Shown here one piece after another: positions 1-8,266 of a stretch of DNA of 36,636 nt; the stretch's first letter is position 1; each line of letters starts with the position of its first letter. The position numbers and the translations under genes are program-made. Source of the DNA: Candidatus Thermokryptus mobilis (GTDB lineage Bacteria > Bacteroidota > Ignavibacteria > Kryptoniales > Kryptoniaceae); the NCBI RefSeq assembly GCF_900070205.1, contig NZ_FAOO01000006.1:87593-124228 (forward strand), given 5' to 3'. The notes beneath the pieces are model-generated. The model saw nothing but the letters and a program-made list of their open reading frames with translations, did no database searches and was not told the origin of the DNA.

Positions 1-80
1 GGTTTACAACTATGGAAAACAAGCGCAACTGAAATAAAAACGATTAAAATTCCAAGAGCGATTTGAATTTGCCTTTTCAT
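1..80 (-). CDS. N-terminus of membrane-anchored or lipoprotein-like protein (partial)
   Basis: Only the first 26 codons are inside the window; the gene continues off the left edge. The peptide begins MKRQIQIALG, runs through one hydrophobic segment (about residues 5-22) and reaches a cysteine at residue 25. That fits either an N-terminal membrane anchor or a lipoprotein signal, although the residues before the Cys (Phe-His-Ser) are a poor lipobox. The start is well supported: AAGGAGG lies 8 bases upstream of the ATG, one of the strongest ribosome binding sites in the window. It lies 20 bases after the pentaheme cytochrome stop codon, so it is the next gene of the Rieske/cytochrome b operon and probably another subunit or cytochrome of that complex. 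Its function cannot be read from this fragment. Confidence 0.6.
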   Translation of the reverse strand, partial: MKRQIQIALGILIVFISVALVFHSCK

Positions 81-100
81 GGCTTCTACCTCCTTTTGTT

Positions 101-1303
101 TTAAGGTTTTGAAACGAGTTTTTGTTTGCGATATTTCTCATACGCCTTCATCAAAAGCTCAACCACCTGCACCTTTTCGGAATCCGTAAGCATAATTTGA
201 CTTCCTAAAACAATTGACATTGTCCCTGTTGGTTCTTTAATAAAGTTTTCAAGCGTTTTACCGAATTTACTTGGAACATCTTCAACAGCATTGCTGAGGT
301 CTGGTCCGATTTTTGCAGCCGATTCAATCCCAAAAACAGAGATTGAATGGCAAACAAAACAACCCTTGTTTACGAAGAAAGCCCCCTCACCTTCACGCAT
401 CTGCCTTTCCTTTTCAAGCTCCTCGGGTGTCGGAAGATCAGCAAGAGCAGTTCCAGACTGCGGATAATACTGAGGTGGCAAATTCACTTTTTTCCAGCTC
501 ATCACAAGAAGCGTCAAAGCTATCGCCTCCCTTGACCCGAAACCCATCTCAGGCATGATGCTTTCAGGAGAGACCATCTTCGGATTCTTAAAATGAGCCA
601 CATGCCAAGCAAACACCGACTTTTTACCCCAAATTCTGGAATAATCAAACTGTTCAGGTGCTTTATCTCCTTCGTATGTTAAATCTGGACCTATGACACC
701 ACCGCGACCGTTAATTTTATGACAAGCGCGACATCCTTTCTCCTTGACCAACTTCTTCGCATAATTGATGTAATCAGCCCCAGGAGTTAAAGTGTCATAA
801 CGATGACAAATGTTACAATTCATCTGAAGCAAAACTTTTCTATCAGGCGGTCTGTAAATATCTTCAAGCTCTTTCCCTAACAATGGCTCTTCCCAGTGTT
901 CAATAAATCCATGCGCCTCCTCCTTATTTAAAGCATAACCTTGTCCCCCATGACAAATTGTGCAACCATACTGTGAAACGGGATGCTTCTCAAGTATTTC
1001 CTTTGGGTGCGTTTTAAATGGATTCGGTGCATTCTCAAGACCCTTCCATTCGTAACCCATATGACAGGTTATACAACGATCAACCCTGTTAAGTTCTTTG
1101 ACATAAATTTGCTTTATCCCACCTTCAATGACCTTCGCCTTTTCTACCCCGAGCTTATCCTTCACATACTCCTTAAATTCAGATTGATATCTTTTCCATT
1201 CCGGCGTAAAATAACCAGCATAAACGACGACAGTGACTAACAGCCCTATCAGTGAGATCGCATAAACTAAAACAACATCCCTTTTTAACTTCTCCTTGTC
1301 CAT
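101..1303 (-). CDS. Membrane-anchored pentaheme cytochrome c of Rieske/cytochrome b complex 1
   Basis: This 400-residue protein has one N-terminal transmembrane segment (about 9-30) and five CxxCH heme c sites, at about residues 77, 114, 163, 191 and 315. The last two lie in class I cytochrome c-like domains. It sits 20 bases downstream of cytochrome b and the Rieske gene, where a cytochrome c1 or f gene would be expected, so it probably takes electrons from the Rieske protein on the outer side of the membrane. Its first three heme sites align with those of the octaheme protein at 11447-14044: both show RVDRCxTCH, then an Ala-Pro-x-Pro-Phe stretch, then GCTxCHxGQG and an AHG/HWE segment. The two are therefore paralogues. 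The heme count is read directly; the role is inferred from context. Confidence 0.9.
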   Translation of the reverse strand: MDKEKLKRDVVLVYAISLIGLLVTVVVYAGYFTPEWKRYQSEFKEYVKDKLGVEKAKVIEGGIKQIYVKELNRVDRCITCHMGYEWKGLENAPNPFKTHPKEILEKHPVSQYGCTICHGGQGYALNKEEAHGFIEHWEEPLLGKELEDIYRPPDRKVLLQMNCNICHRYDTLTPGADYINYAKKLVKEKGCRACHKINGRGGVIGPDLTYEGDKAPEQFDYSRIWGKKSVFAWHVAHFKNPKMVSPESIMPEMGFGSREAIALTLLVMSWKKVNLPPQYYPQSGTALADLPTPEELEKERQMREGEGAFFVNKGCFVCHSISVFGIESAAKIGPDLSNAVEDVPSKFGKTLENFIKEPTGTMSIVLGSQIMLTDSEKVQVVELLMKAYEKYRKQKLVSKP

Positions 1304-1323
1304 TTTTCATATGAACATTTTTT

Positions 1324-2658
1324 TTAAAATTTCTTTGGAATCTCAGGCCACTTCTCCCACGGGAAGTAAAATTCCCAATTTGGACCACGCATGTAAGTTC
1401 CAATTATTATCAAAGCTATGACCAAAAAGCAAAGCACAAGGAAAACGAGATTTTGCCTTGTTCTCTCCTTACTAAACCAGACACCGGTTGAAAAACTTGA
1501 ACTCTTATCAAGATAAGGCCATATAGCAAGCAATAACACGAGGACACCAGGGATTAAAATCCCACCGATAAAAGCACCGTTTAAAACAAAGCTTCCAATC
1601 CTTATCGTCGTGATGGCAACCAGTTCCTGCAACCATAAGAAATACCAAGGCGCCTTTGCAGGATTTGGTGTGACATGAGGATTAGCTGGCTCCTCAAGTG
1701 GTGCACGAAAGAATAAACTTATCAAAGCAACGAAAACGAATGTCCCCAACATCACAAGCCCAATCCTTCTGATTAAAAATGGGATTGAATTAACAGTATA
1801 TTTCTCCTCATCAATTAAAGTCGCCTCAACTTGAACAGTCCTACCCGTTGTCAAACCAAGAAGCGAATAAGTTTTACTCTTAATCCCATCTTTTACCTTT
1901 TCCTTCTTCTGATTTAAAACCAGATTATCAACGCAGGCAAGCCCACCATCTTTCCTTATCCTCCACATATGATATGAAAAAAGTATCAAAACAGCAGCCG
2001 GAAGAAAGAAACAATGAAGCACATAAAACCTTAACAAAGCATTTTGCTCAATCTCATGACCCCCGAGAAGAATAAATCTAACCCATTCACCAACTATTGG
2101 AGCATTTTTAGCTATATTTGTCCCTACAGTTATAGCCCAAAAAGCAAGTTGATCCCAAGGTAAAAGATAACCGGTAAAGGAAAGAAGCAAAGTTATCAAA
2201 AGCAAGGCAACACCGACAAGCCAATTCAAGGGTCTATTCTGACCAACCCCAACTCCATTCTTATAAGCACCCGTTAAAAAGACCCTGACCATGTGCAGAA
2301 AGACAATCGCAACCATTAAATGAGCCGAATTCCTATGCATCGCCCTTATGAACCAGCCGAAAGAAACGACATACTCTATATCCTTAACACTCTGATAAGC
2401 CCGCTCAACTGATGGAACATACAAAAACATCAAGACAACACCTGTTATCGTTAATATCAAAAAAAGAGATGCGGATATTGTCCCAAGCCAAAGCGAATAT
2501 CCCCAAGACAAACTTCTCAATGTCACCTTCGCTGGAAACCAATGCAAAAGCAAATTCCTAACTATTGACTCACCCGCTTCCTTCTCCGACCTTGGCGCCC
2601 AAGTCCAAAATATGCTCCGACCATTAAATTTCCTTTCACTTATTTTTACTTCAGCCAT
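1324..2658 (-). CDS. Cytochrome b, one-piece b6/subunit IV fusion (complex 1)
   Basis: This 444-residue cytochrome b is the quinol-oxidising core of a Rieske complex. The N-terminal half is b6-like: it contains MHRNSAHLMVAIVFLHMVRV, with heme-ligand histidines 14 positions apart, the Qo-region GYLLPWDQL, and VLHCFFLPAAVLILFSYHMW, whose paired His are 15 positions apart as in b6-type proteins. The C-terminal half resembles subunit IV. Its Qo loop reads KAPWYFLWLQE, so the canonical PEWY motif is altered. A hydrophilic linker of roughly 60 residues joins the halves. The gene lies between the Rieske and pentaheme genes. The second complex in this window has a similar protein split into two genes. 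Confidence 0.93.
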   Translation of the reverse strand: MAEVKISERKFNGRSIFWTWAPRSEKEAGESIVRNLLLHWFPAKVTLRSLSWGYSLWLGTISASLFLILTITGVVLMFLYVPSVERAYQSVKDIEYVVSFGWFIRAMHRNSAHLMVAIVFLHMVRVFLTGAYKNGVGVGQNRPLNWLVGVALLLITLLLSFTGYLLPWDQLAFWAITVGTNIAKNAPIVGEWVRFILLGGHEIEQNALLRFYVLHCFFLPAAVLILFSYHMWRIRKDGGLACVDNLVLNQKKEKVKDGIKSKTYSLLGLTTGRTVQVEATLIDEEKYTVNSIPFLIRRIGLVMLGTFVFVALISLFFRAPLEEPANPHVTPNPAKAPWYFLWLQELVAITTIRIGSFVLNGAFIGGILIPGVLVLLLAIWPYLDKSSSFSTGVWFSKERTRQNLVFLVLCFLVIALIIIGTYMRGPNWEFYFPWEKWPEIPKKF

Positions 2659-2683
2659 AGAGAAATTCCTTCTTTTGATTTTT

Positions 2684-3181
2684 TTACACTGTCAACTTAT
2701 AATTTTTCGGCACTATCTTGTTAAGGTCAACAACAAGTTTCCCATCCTCTGGCGAAACCTCAACCTTCACCCAATCAAGGGGTCTTGGCGCAGGTCCAGC
2801 ATAATTTGTCCCATCTCCATAAAACTTTGACCCATGGCAAGGGCAATGGAATTCCCACTTGACCTCAACCTCTTCTCCACCAATTTTGATAACCTTCGGC
2901 TTTGAAAGAGCAACATACTTGACAGTGCAACCAAGATGAGTGCAAACCGCAGAAATAGCATAAAATGTCTTCCCCTCACGAAATATGTATGTCTTCAAAT
3001 CATCAATGAATGTCACACCATCAGGGATATTATCCGGCTCGTCAAGCTTAACCCGACGGACGCTTTCATAACTCACATTTGGAAAGAGTGATCTAAGCCA
3101 CGTGTAAATTTGCCCCGCAAGCGCAAGAATAAGTGAACCGATGCCTAAATTCTTCAAAAATTTTCTTCTGTCAATTTTCAT
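2684..3181 (-). CDS. Rieske [2Fe-2S] protein with Tat signal (complex 1)
   Basis: The Rieske subunit transfers electrons from quinol at the Qo site to the cytochrome c. The two cluster-binding boxes are CTHLGC and CPCHGSKF, followed by the usual GPAPRPLDWV stretch. The N-terminus, MKIDRRKFLKNLG followed by a hydrophobic helix, is a twin-arginine signal-anchor, so the folded cluster domain would be exported. I chose the ATG at 3181 (165 residues). A TTG at 3214 would add 11 residues and overlap the upstream flavoprotein gene, but the Tat motif sits naturally at the ATG start. The gene lies 22 bases after the flavoprotein stop. Confidence 0.92.
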   Translation of the reverse strand: MKIDRRKFLKNLGIGSLILALAGQIYTWLRSLFPNVSYESVRRVKLDEPDNIPDGVTFIDDLKTYIFREGKTFYAISAVCTHLGCTVKYVALSKPKVIKIGGEEVEVKWEFHCPCHGSKFYGDGTNYAGPAPRPLDWVKVEVSPEDGKLVVDLNKIVPKNYKLTV

Positions 3182-3203
3182 TTTCCAAAGCAAATTTATT
3201 TTT

Positions 3204-5126
3204 TTAATCCTCAATTACCTCCCGCTCCACATAATACATTTTCTCCATCGTCATCGCTTCAGTCGGACAAACAATGGCACAAAGCCCACATCTTATACAT
3301 TTCTCATCATCCTTTATCATAGCAGAAAGCGGAACCCCATTACCAAATTGATAATGTTGTAAAAGTTTCTCCTTAGTTTCATCATCAAGCTCAAGTTCCT
3401 CAATCGGAACGAGTTTCAAACAATACTCTGGACAAACATCTGTGCAAGCCCCACACAAAATACATTTCTCAGCATCATAAATTGTCTGTATATGGCACAA
3501 CAAACATCTCTTCGCCTGCTCAACCGCTTGTTCTTCGGTATAACTCATCTCAACCTCAACTATTCCGGTCCTCCTATCAATCGGGACAGTATCTGGTGGC
3601 TTTCTTGGTGTGATTTCATACCCAACATAAGTTGAATAATTTCTTTTCTCAATCTTCTCAACAAAGAGATTAAACACTTTCTTCGTTTTCAACCCTCTCA
3701 AATAATTGTCAATTGAGATTGCAGCTTGTTTCCCATTTGCAATCGCATCAATTAAATTTCTCGGACCAAACGCAGCATCACCACCGGCAAAAACACCCGG
3801 AGCCGTTGTCTCAAGCGTCTCAGGGTTAACCTTTATCGTCCCACCAGCTGTAAGTTCAATTCCATCTTCCGGCTTTATAAAGTTCAAATTTGGTCTTTGC
3901 CCAATGGCAAGTATAACAGTGTCAGCCTCAACATATTCACTTATGCTCTCGTCAAAAATTGGATTAAATCGCCCGTTTTCATCATAAGTCCTTTTGACAC
4001 CGATAAACTCAATTCCCTTGACCTTGCCATTCTCACCGAGGAATCTTTTAACCCCCCTTTGCGGATGAAATATAATCCCCTCTTTTACAGCTTCTTCAAA
4101 CTCCTCCTTTCCTTGCGCCGTTCTTAACACTGGCATCTCTTCGAACGATTCCAAACTCGCTATATGAATTTCAAGCACGCCAGCTCTCCTTGCAGTCCTC
4201 GCAGCGTCCATCACAATGTTATATGTTGAACCATTCCCAATCTTTTCTTTCTCCTCCATCTCAACAGCCATCCTAAGAGCAGTCCTTGCAGCATCAAAAG
4301 CCACGAATCCACCCCCTATGACAAAAACCTTCTCACCGAGCTCAACCCTATATCCATTATTGATATTTATCAAGAAGTCAATCGCTTTAATTATACCATC
4401 AAGATTTGAACCTTCAACATTCATCTCCCTCCCTTCTTGAGTGCCAACAGCAATGAATATCGCATCAAACTCTTCTCTTAGCTCTTTTATCCCGAAATTT
4501 TTAGTCAAAGGTGTAAGCGTTCTGACCTCAACCCCAAGCCACAAAATTTTATTTATCTCCTTCTCAATTATGCTCCTTGACAACCTAAACTCAGGAATCC
4601 CATGCCTCATCATTCCCCCAAGGACATTTGACGCCTCAAAAACCGTCACCTGATATCCTATCAAAGCAAGGTCGTGGGCACAAGCAAGACCAGCTGGACC
4701 TGCACCAATTATTGCGACTTTTTTATCCCTGACATCTGCCTTTCTAACTTTAGCTAGCGTCGGCAAATGCCAAAACAATTTGTTGTCCTCAACATCAAAA
4801 TCACCCTCAAAAAGCTCATCCTGCGTATCCGGATAAAGCGACTCAACACCATATTTCTCAGTTAGAAACCTTTTCAATGCTCGTATCGTAACAGGTTTAT
4901 CAATGCTACCCCTCCTGCAAAAATCTTCACACGGAGCTGCGCAAACCCTTCCGCAAACAGAAGCAAACGGATTTGGAGCCCTCGCCACAAAATATGCCTC
5001 TTTATACCTCCCCTCTGCTATCAATTGAACATACCTGCCAGCATCGGTATGAATCGGACAAGCTGCCTGACACTTGACCTGCTTCTGCCAGTAAAGTAAA
5101 TCTGGAATAAAAACATTATATCCCAT
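3204..5126 (-). CDS. GltD-like FAD/NAD(P) oxidoreductase with C-terminal 2x[4Fe-4S] module
   Basis: The 640-residue protein has the layout of the glutamate synthase small-subunit/dihydropyrimidine dehydrogenase family. An N-terminal cysteine-rich [4Fe-4S] domain (Cys at about 20, 24, 59, 63, 67, 71) is followed by an FAD-binding VAIIGAGPAGLACA at about 138-151. An NAD(P)-binding VFVIGGGFVAFDAA at about 268-281, and the second FAD contact GVFAGGDAAFGP at about 445-456, come next. The C-terminal ferredoxin module carries CILCGACTDVCPEYC and CIRCGLCAIVCP with an insertion of about 40 residues between them. There is no glutamate synthase large subunit nearby. The ATG overlaps the Rrf2 stop as TGATG, and a Rieske gene follows, so it is probably the NAD(P)H- or ferredoxin-linked module of this cytochrome b complex. 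The direction of electron flow is unknown. Confidence 0.88.
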   Translation of the reverse strand: MGYNVFIPDLLYWQKQVKCQAACPIHTDAGRYVQLIAEGRYKEAYFVARAPNPFASVCGRVCAAPCEDFCRRGSIDKPVTIRALKRFLTEKYGVESLYPDTQDELFEGDFDVEDNKLFWHLPTLAKVRKADVRDKKVAIIGAGPAGLACAHDLALIGYQVTVFEASNVLGGMMRHGIPEFRLSRSIIEKEINKILWLGVEVRTLTPLTKNFGIKELREEFDAIFIAVGTQEGREMNVEGSNLDGIIKAIDFLININNGYRVELGEKVFVIGGGFVAFDAARTALRMAVEMEEKEKIGNGSTYNIVMDAARTARRAGVLEIHIASLESFEEMPVLRTAQGKEEFEEAVKEGIIFHPQRGVKRFLGENGKVKGIEFIGVKRTYDENGRFNPIFDESISEYVEADTVILAIGQRPNLNFIKPEDGIELTAGGTIKVNPETLETTAPGVFAGGDAAFGPRNLIDAIANGKQAAISIDNYLRGLKTKKVFNLFVEKIEKRNYSTYVGYEITPRKPPDTVPIDRRTGIVEVEMSYTEEQAVEQAKRCLLCHIQTIYDAEKCILCGACTDVCPEYCLKLVPIEELELDDETKEKLLQHYQFGNGVPLSAMIKDDEKCIRCGLCAIVCPTEAMTMEKMYYVEREVIED

Positions 5127-5605
5127 CAATTAAGCCCCATTTGAGTTTTAAACTTCTTCAACAGAATAAAATCCTCCGCAAATTGAAGAACTCTCTTACC
5201 GTTCCTCATATCTTTGACCAAATCGGCTAAACTTTCGTGATCAAGAAGAGCTCTAACCTGATTTTTTATCTTAATCCAATAATCATGAAGGGCGCACGGA
5301 TTCTGACTATCACACGGACCAACGCGCAAAATACAAGAATCAAACCAATCCGTTCCATCTATCGCTTTAATTATATCAAAAATTGTGATCTCCTTTGGGT
5401 CTTTTGCGAGAACAAATCCCCCAGCAGGTCCTTTTATTGAATGAAGAAATCCCGCCTTTACGAGAATTTGCATAACCTTATTCAAAAACTCCTTCGGTAT
5501 GGATAATGCCCCTGCGATTTGCTTTGCTAAGATAGGTTCATCCGTGTTAAGAGAAGCTATAAAAATCATTGCCTGAATGGCGTATTTACAGGTCTTGCTG
5601 AGCAA
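5126..5605 (-). CDS. Rrf2-family Fe-S transcriptional regulator heading the complex 1 operon
   Basis: This 159-residue regulator has an N-terminal winged helix (LSKTCKYAIQAMIFIA, then AKQIAGALSIPKEFLNKVMQ) and the family signature GPAGGFVLA. Cysteines at 91, 98 and 104 plus His107 closely match the cluster-ligand spacing of IscR (92, 98, 104 and His107), so an Fe-S cluster sensing redox, oxygen or iron state is likely. The start is a TTG: an in-frame TGA lies just upstream and the first helix begins immediately, so no ATG fits. It is the first gene of the operon and overlaps the flavoprotein ATG by one base. It is likely to control its own operon, which is an inference from position. Confidence 0.9.
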   Translation of the reverse strand: MLSKTCKYAIQAMIFIASLNTDEPILAKQIAGALSIPKEFLNKVMQILVKAGFLHSIKGPAGGFVLAKDPKEITIFDIIKAIDGTDWFDSCILRVGPCDSQNPCALHDYWIKIKNQVRALLDHESLADLVKDMRNGKRVLQFAEDFILLKKFKTQMGLN

Positions 5606-5636
5606 ATCAAATTTTCAGATTTGTTTATCCACTACA

Positions 5637-5665
5637 AATTTAGTCATCAACCCCGATTAAGTCAA
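5637..5665 (-). promoter_or_regulatory. Predicted promoter of the Rrf2/flavoprotein/Rieske operon
   Basis: On the minus strand TTGACT (5665-5660), a 17-base spacer and TAAATT (5642-5637) form a sigma-70-like promoter about 30 bases before the Rrf2 start. The -10 extends to TAAATTTG, which also fits the Bacteroidota -7 consensus TAnnTTTG. A short inverted repeat, ACTA-6-TAGT, overlaps the -10 box and could be part of an operator for the Rrf2 protein. All of this is by eye. Confidence 0.5.
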
Positions 5666-5688
5666 GAAAAGGATAAACTCGTCCATTT

Positions 5689-5919
5689 TTATCCAATTTC
5701 AATAACCTTGTTCTTTGAGGAATGACCCGAAATAATTTTTACCCTTGATTTAGGGAGATTAAAAAATTCAGCCAAAAGCTTAATCACATTTTCGTTTGCC
5801 CTCCCCTCCTTGGCAGGACATTTGACCCAAATGTTAAAGTGAGTATCGTCAATTTTTTCAACTCTGTCAATTTTAGCCCCGGGTTTAACTTTGACAAAAA
5901 CCTTCAAATCAAACTCCAA
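5689..5919 (-). CDS. DUF167 (YggU/UPF0235) family protein
   Basis: This small 76-residue protein has the DUF167 pattern: VKVKPGAKIDRVEKID near the start, the signature CPAKEGRANENVIKLLAEFF in the middle and a C-terminal SRVKIISGHSSKNKVIEI. The family is widespread in bacteria and archaea; its biochemical role is not established. The start codon is TTG (no ATG is available in frame before the conserved strand) and no clear Shine-Dalgarno sequence is visible. It stands upstream of the Rrf2 operon on the same strand, but the predicted promoter between them suggests separate transcription. It has no evident link to the respiratory genes. Confidence 0.88.
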   Translation of the reverse strand: MEFDLKVFVKVKPGAKIDRVEKIDDTHFNIWVKCPAKEGRANENVIKLLAEFFNLPKSRVKIISGHSSKNKVIEIG

Positions 5920-6020
5920 ATTTTTTGTCTTAATTTAAGCCCAACCGCAGACCAAATGCAACTTTAATATCAACTTTTCGTATATTCAAACCAGCAAAAC
6001 AAAACTCGGAGCAGTTAGCC

Positions 6021-7760
6021 ATGAGGAAAATTTTCATCGCATTCTTAATCCTTTCGCAAGTTTTATTTGCACAAGAAGAAAAAAGAAAAATTGAGGATTT
6101 GATTGACGAGATTTTAGAAAAAATTGAAAATTTTTACTCAACGGATGAAATACTCCAAAACCACGAATTGAGCCTACGACAAAAAGAGTTGCAAAAACAA
6201 CTTGAAAAAATCAAAGCTCAACTTGAACTTCTGAAGAAACAAAAAAAGTTTATGGATGAAGAGAAACTCAAAGAAGAAATTGAAAAGATACAAAGAACAG
6301 CTATTGAAATTCAAAAAACGAGCCAAGAATTGATTGAACAAGCAAAAAGGAGGAATGAGATTTACTCATCTTTTCTTTCACCCTTGTTTAGATTTAAAGG
6401 TGAAACAGAAATAGACGTTAACGATTATATTGAAGGCAATGTCCTTGTGCAAGATGGAAACTTGATCATTAAGGGGAAAATCAAAGGGAATATACTTGTT
6501 GAAAACGGTGATGTAATTTTGAAAGATGGCTCAGAGGTCATCGGCGACATTTTCACGACAAATGGAGAGATCAAAATAAGTGAGAAAGCCAAATTTGAAG
6601 GGAAAACATATGAAAACTTTTCAATGCTTGCCGAAATCGACCGCATAACTTCATATGACAGAAAAAAACATAGGCAAGAGCTTAAATATAGACGGTTTTA
6701 CGAAGAATATCCCGGAATTGACAATCTCTACCTTGAATTTGAAAGGGTAAGTGGTTTCAAACTCGGTTTAATTTATCCAAGGAAAATTTCAAATATATTG
6801 AACAAGCCGATCGCAATCTACGGATACGGCGCCTATACGACTAAATCACACAGGTGGGTCTTCTCTGTTGGAATTGATAGAAAAATCCTCAGCATGAATG
6901 AAAACTTCTACATCTTGACGGGAGTCAATCTTTACTCAACGATCGGAACAAAAGATAATTGGCTGATCTCACCAAATGCGAACACAATCTCCGCCCTGCT
7001 GTGGAACAACGATTATAGGGATTATTTTAAAATTGAAGGATTCACATTTAATGTTGAGTTTATCCTTTCATCAAACTCAAACTTAAAACTTTTTTATTCA
7101 AACGATTCTTACTTAAGCGAAATGACAAGATACATAAAATATGCCTCTTGGAATAAAAAACGACCCTTCAGGGAAAATCCAGAGGTATATGAAGGAAATT
7201 TAAAATCGCTCGCTGCAAATCTTAAATATGACAATTTCCAGCTAATAGAAGGATTTAAAAGGTCTGGGATTGCTTTTGAGATTGGATTTGAAAAAGAACT
7301 TGGAAATATGAGATATTCAATCCTTACAGCTGAATTGAAGGCGAGAATAAGTTTATCGGGATATGATAATTTCGGCTTGAGGTTAAAAATCGGGACATCG
7401 GATAAAATTTTGCCAAAGCAAAAATCCTTTGAAATCGGTGGATTTGGAACCCTTTATGCCTTCCCCTTCAAGTCATTTGAAGGAAATAAAATGTTGCTCG
7501 CAAACTTTGAATATATCATTGAAAATGCAACCGATATATTTGACTTTGTTAACTTGTTCATATTTTTTGATGCGGGTTACACTAACAACCAAGAAGGGAA
7601 AATCACCTCTGGTTTTAAAATTGATAACTTGAACAAGATAAAATCCGATTTCGGTTTCGGTCTTGGGACGGAAAGCATGAAAACGAGAATTTATCTCGCT
7701 TGGAGAACGGACAAAAAAACACCTCCAATGATTGTTGTGAGATTGTCCAAACCATTTTAA
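6021..7760 (+). CDS. Exported fusion: coiled coil, bactofilin-like repeats and Omp85-like outer-membrane barrel
   Basis: This 579-residue protein begins with a clear signal peptide (MRKIFIAFLILSQVLFAQ). A charged, heptad-rich coiled coil follows (about 22-110). A short-repeat beta region (about 124-197) comes next, containing IEGNVLVQDGNLIIKGKIKG, GNILVENGDVILKDGSEVIG and a third repeat, as in bactofilin-type polymer-forming proteins. The remainder (about 215-579) looks like an outer-membrane barrel. Its end contains the BamA/surface-antigen-like IGGFGTLYAFPFKSFEGNKM and LANFEYII followed by FIFFDAGY, and it closes on VVRLSKPF. A GGAG lies 9 bases before the ATG. The gene converges on merR, sharing the four bases around the stop codons. 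It may link the outer membrane to a periplasmic polymer, but function is unknown. Domain limits are approximate. Confidence 0.85.
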   Translation: MRKIFIAFLILSQVLFAQEEKRKIEDLIDEILEKIENFYSTDEILQNHELSLRQKELQKQLEKIKAQLELLKKQKKFMDEEKLKEEIEKIQRTAIEIQKTSQELIEQAKRRNEIYSSFLSPLFRFKGETEIDVNDYIEGNVLVQDGNLIIKGKIKGNILVENGDVILKDGSEVIGDIFTTNGEIKISEKAKFEGKTYENFSMLAEIDRITSYDRKKHRQELKYRRFYEEYPGIDNLYLEFERVSGFKLGLIYPRKISNILNKPIAIYGYGAYTTKSHRWVFSVGIDRKILSMNENFYILTGVNLYSTIGTKDNWLISPNANTISALLWNNDYRDYFKIEGFTFNVEFILSSNSNLKLFYSNDSYLSEMTRYIKYASWNKKRPFRENPEVYEGNLKSLAANLKYDNFQLIEGFKRSGIAFEIGFEKELGNMRYSILTAELKARISLSGYDNFGLRLKIGTSDKILPKQKSFEIGGFGTLYAFPFKSFEGNKMLLANFEYIIENATDIFDFVNLFIFFDAGYTNNQEGKITSGFKIDNLNKIKSDFGFGLGTESMKTRIYLAWRTDKKTPPMIVVRLSKPF

Positions 7761-8158
7761 AGTTTGCTTAAAATAAGTTCAAGTATTTTCTTAATCTCAA
7801 TGAGGTCCTGACGAAGCTCGGGATCAGAAATTTTTGATAATTTAACTTTCCCATCTTCAATCGTTATATCGGTTGGGTCCTCGTCTGGATTATAATTTCT
7901 CAGAACTTTTTTTGCCCCTTCAATTGTATAACCCTCATCACGAAGCAAACGCTTGATCATCATAATTATTTTGATGTCACGATTCGTGTAAATCCTATTT
8001 CCAGCTTTGTTTTTAGATGGCTTCAACTGTTCAAATTCCGTCTCCCAATACCTAAGGACATAGGGTTCAACCCCAGTTAACTTGCTTACCTCACTTATTG
8101 AGTAATAAACGCGATTGATTTTAAATTCAGGCATACGAACTCGTTCTTTTTTTTCCAT
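7757..8158 (-). CDS. MerR-family transcriptional regulator
   Basis: The conserved region runs YYSISEVSKLTGVEPYVLRY, then WETEFEQLKPSKNKAGNRIY, then a dimerisation helix (TNRDIKIIMMIKRLLRDEGY). This is the MerR-type winged helix of the short, effector-free kind common in the FCB group. The C-terminus is a helix (DLIEIKKILELILSKL). I start it at the ATG at 8158 (133 residues). The open frame extends 44 codons further upstream, but that part is not protein-like for this family and runs into the regulatory region. An ATG eight codons later is also possible. No good Shine-Dalgarno sequence precedes either. It is divergent from the acyl-CoA carboxylase gene, which it may regulate, and convergent with the barrel gene. 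Confidence 0.87.
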   Translation of the reverse strand: MEKKERVRMPEFKINRVYYSISEVSKLTGVEPYVLRYWETEFEQLKPSKNKAGNRIYTNRDIKIIMMIKRLLRDEGYTIEGAKKVLRNYNPDEDPTDITIEDGKVKLSKISDPELRQDLIEIKKILELILSKL

Positions 8159-8228
8159 TTTAAAAATTTTGGAGGCAAAAATCAACAATTTCAATTTTCG
8201 CCCTGACGGAAAGCAAAAAATTCCCGTT

Positions 8229-8266
8229 TCAATCACCTGTATAGATGATTGACTCCTCAATAGGTG
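8229..8266. promoter_or_regulatory. Inverted repeats between merR and the carboxylase gene (possible operator)
   Basis: A perfect 7-bp inverted repeat, TCAATCA (8229-8235) and TGATTGA (8246-8252) with a 10-base spacer, overlaps a second pair, CACCT (8234-8238) and AGGTG (8262-8266). The site lies in the 246-base divergent region upstream of merR. MerR proteins bind dyads in such positions, so this is a plausible operator. The rest of the region is very AT-rich and includes a 10-bp A/T-only inverted repeat (8357-8366 with 8381-8390) just before the carboxylase start. Confidence 0.3.

Noticed and set aside
3204-5126. Glutamate synthase small subunit (gltD)
   Set aside because: The fold matches, but there is no large subunit nearby, the protein has an added C-terminal ferredoxin module and it is coupled to Rieske/cytochrome b genes, so that name would mislead.
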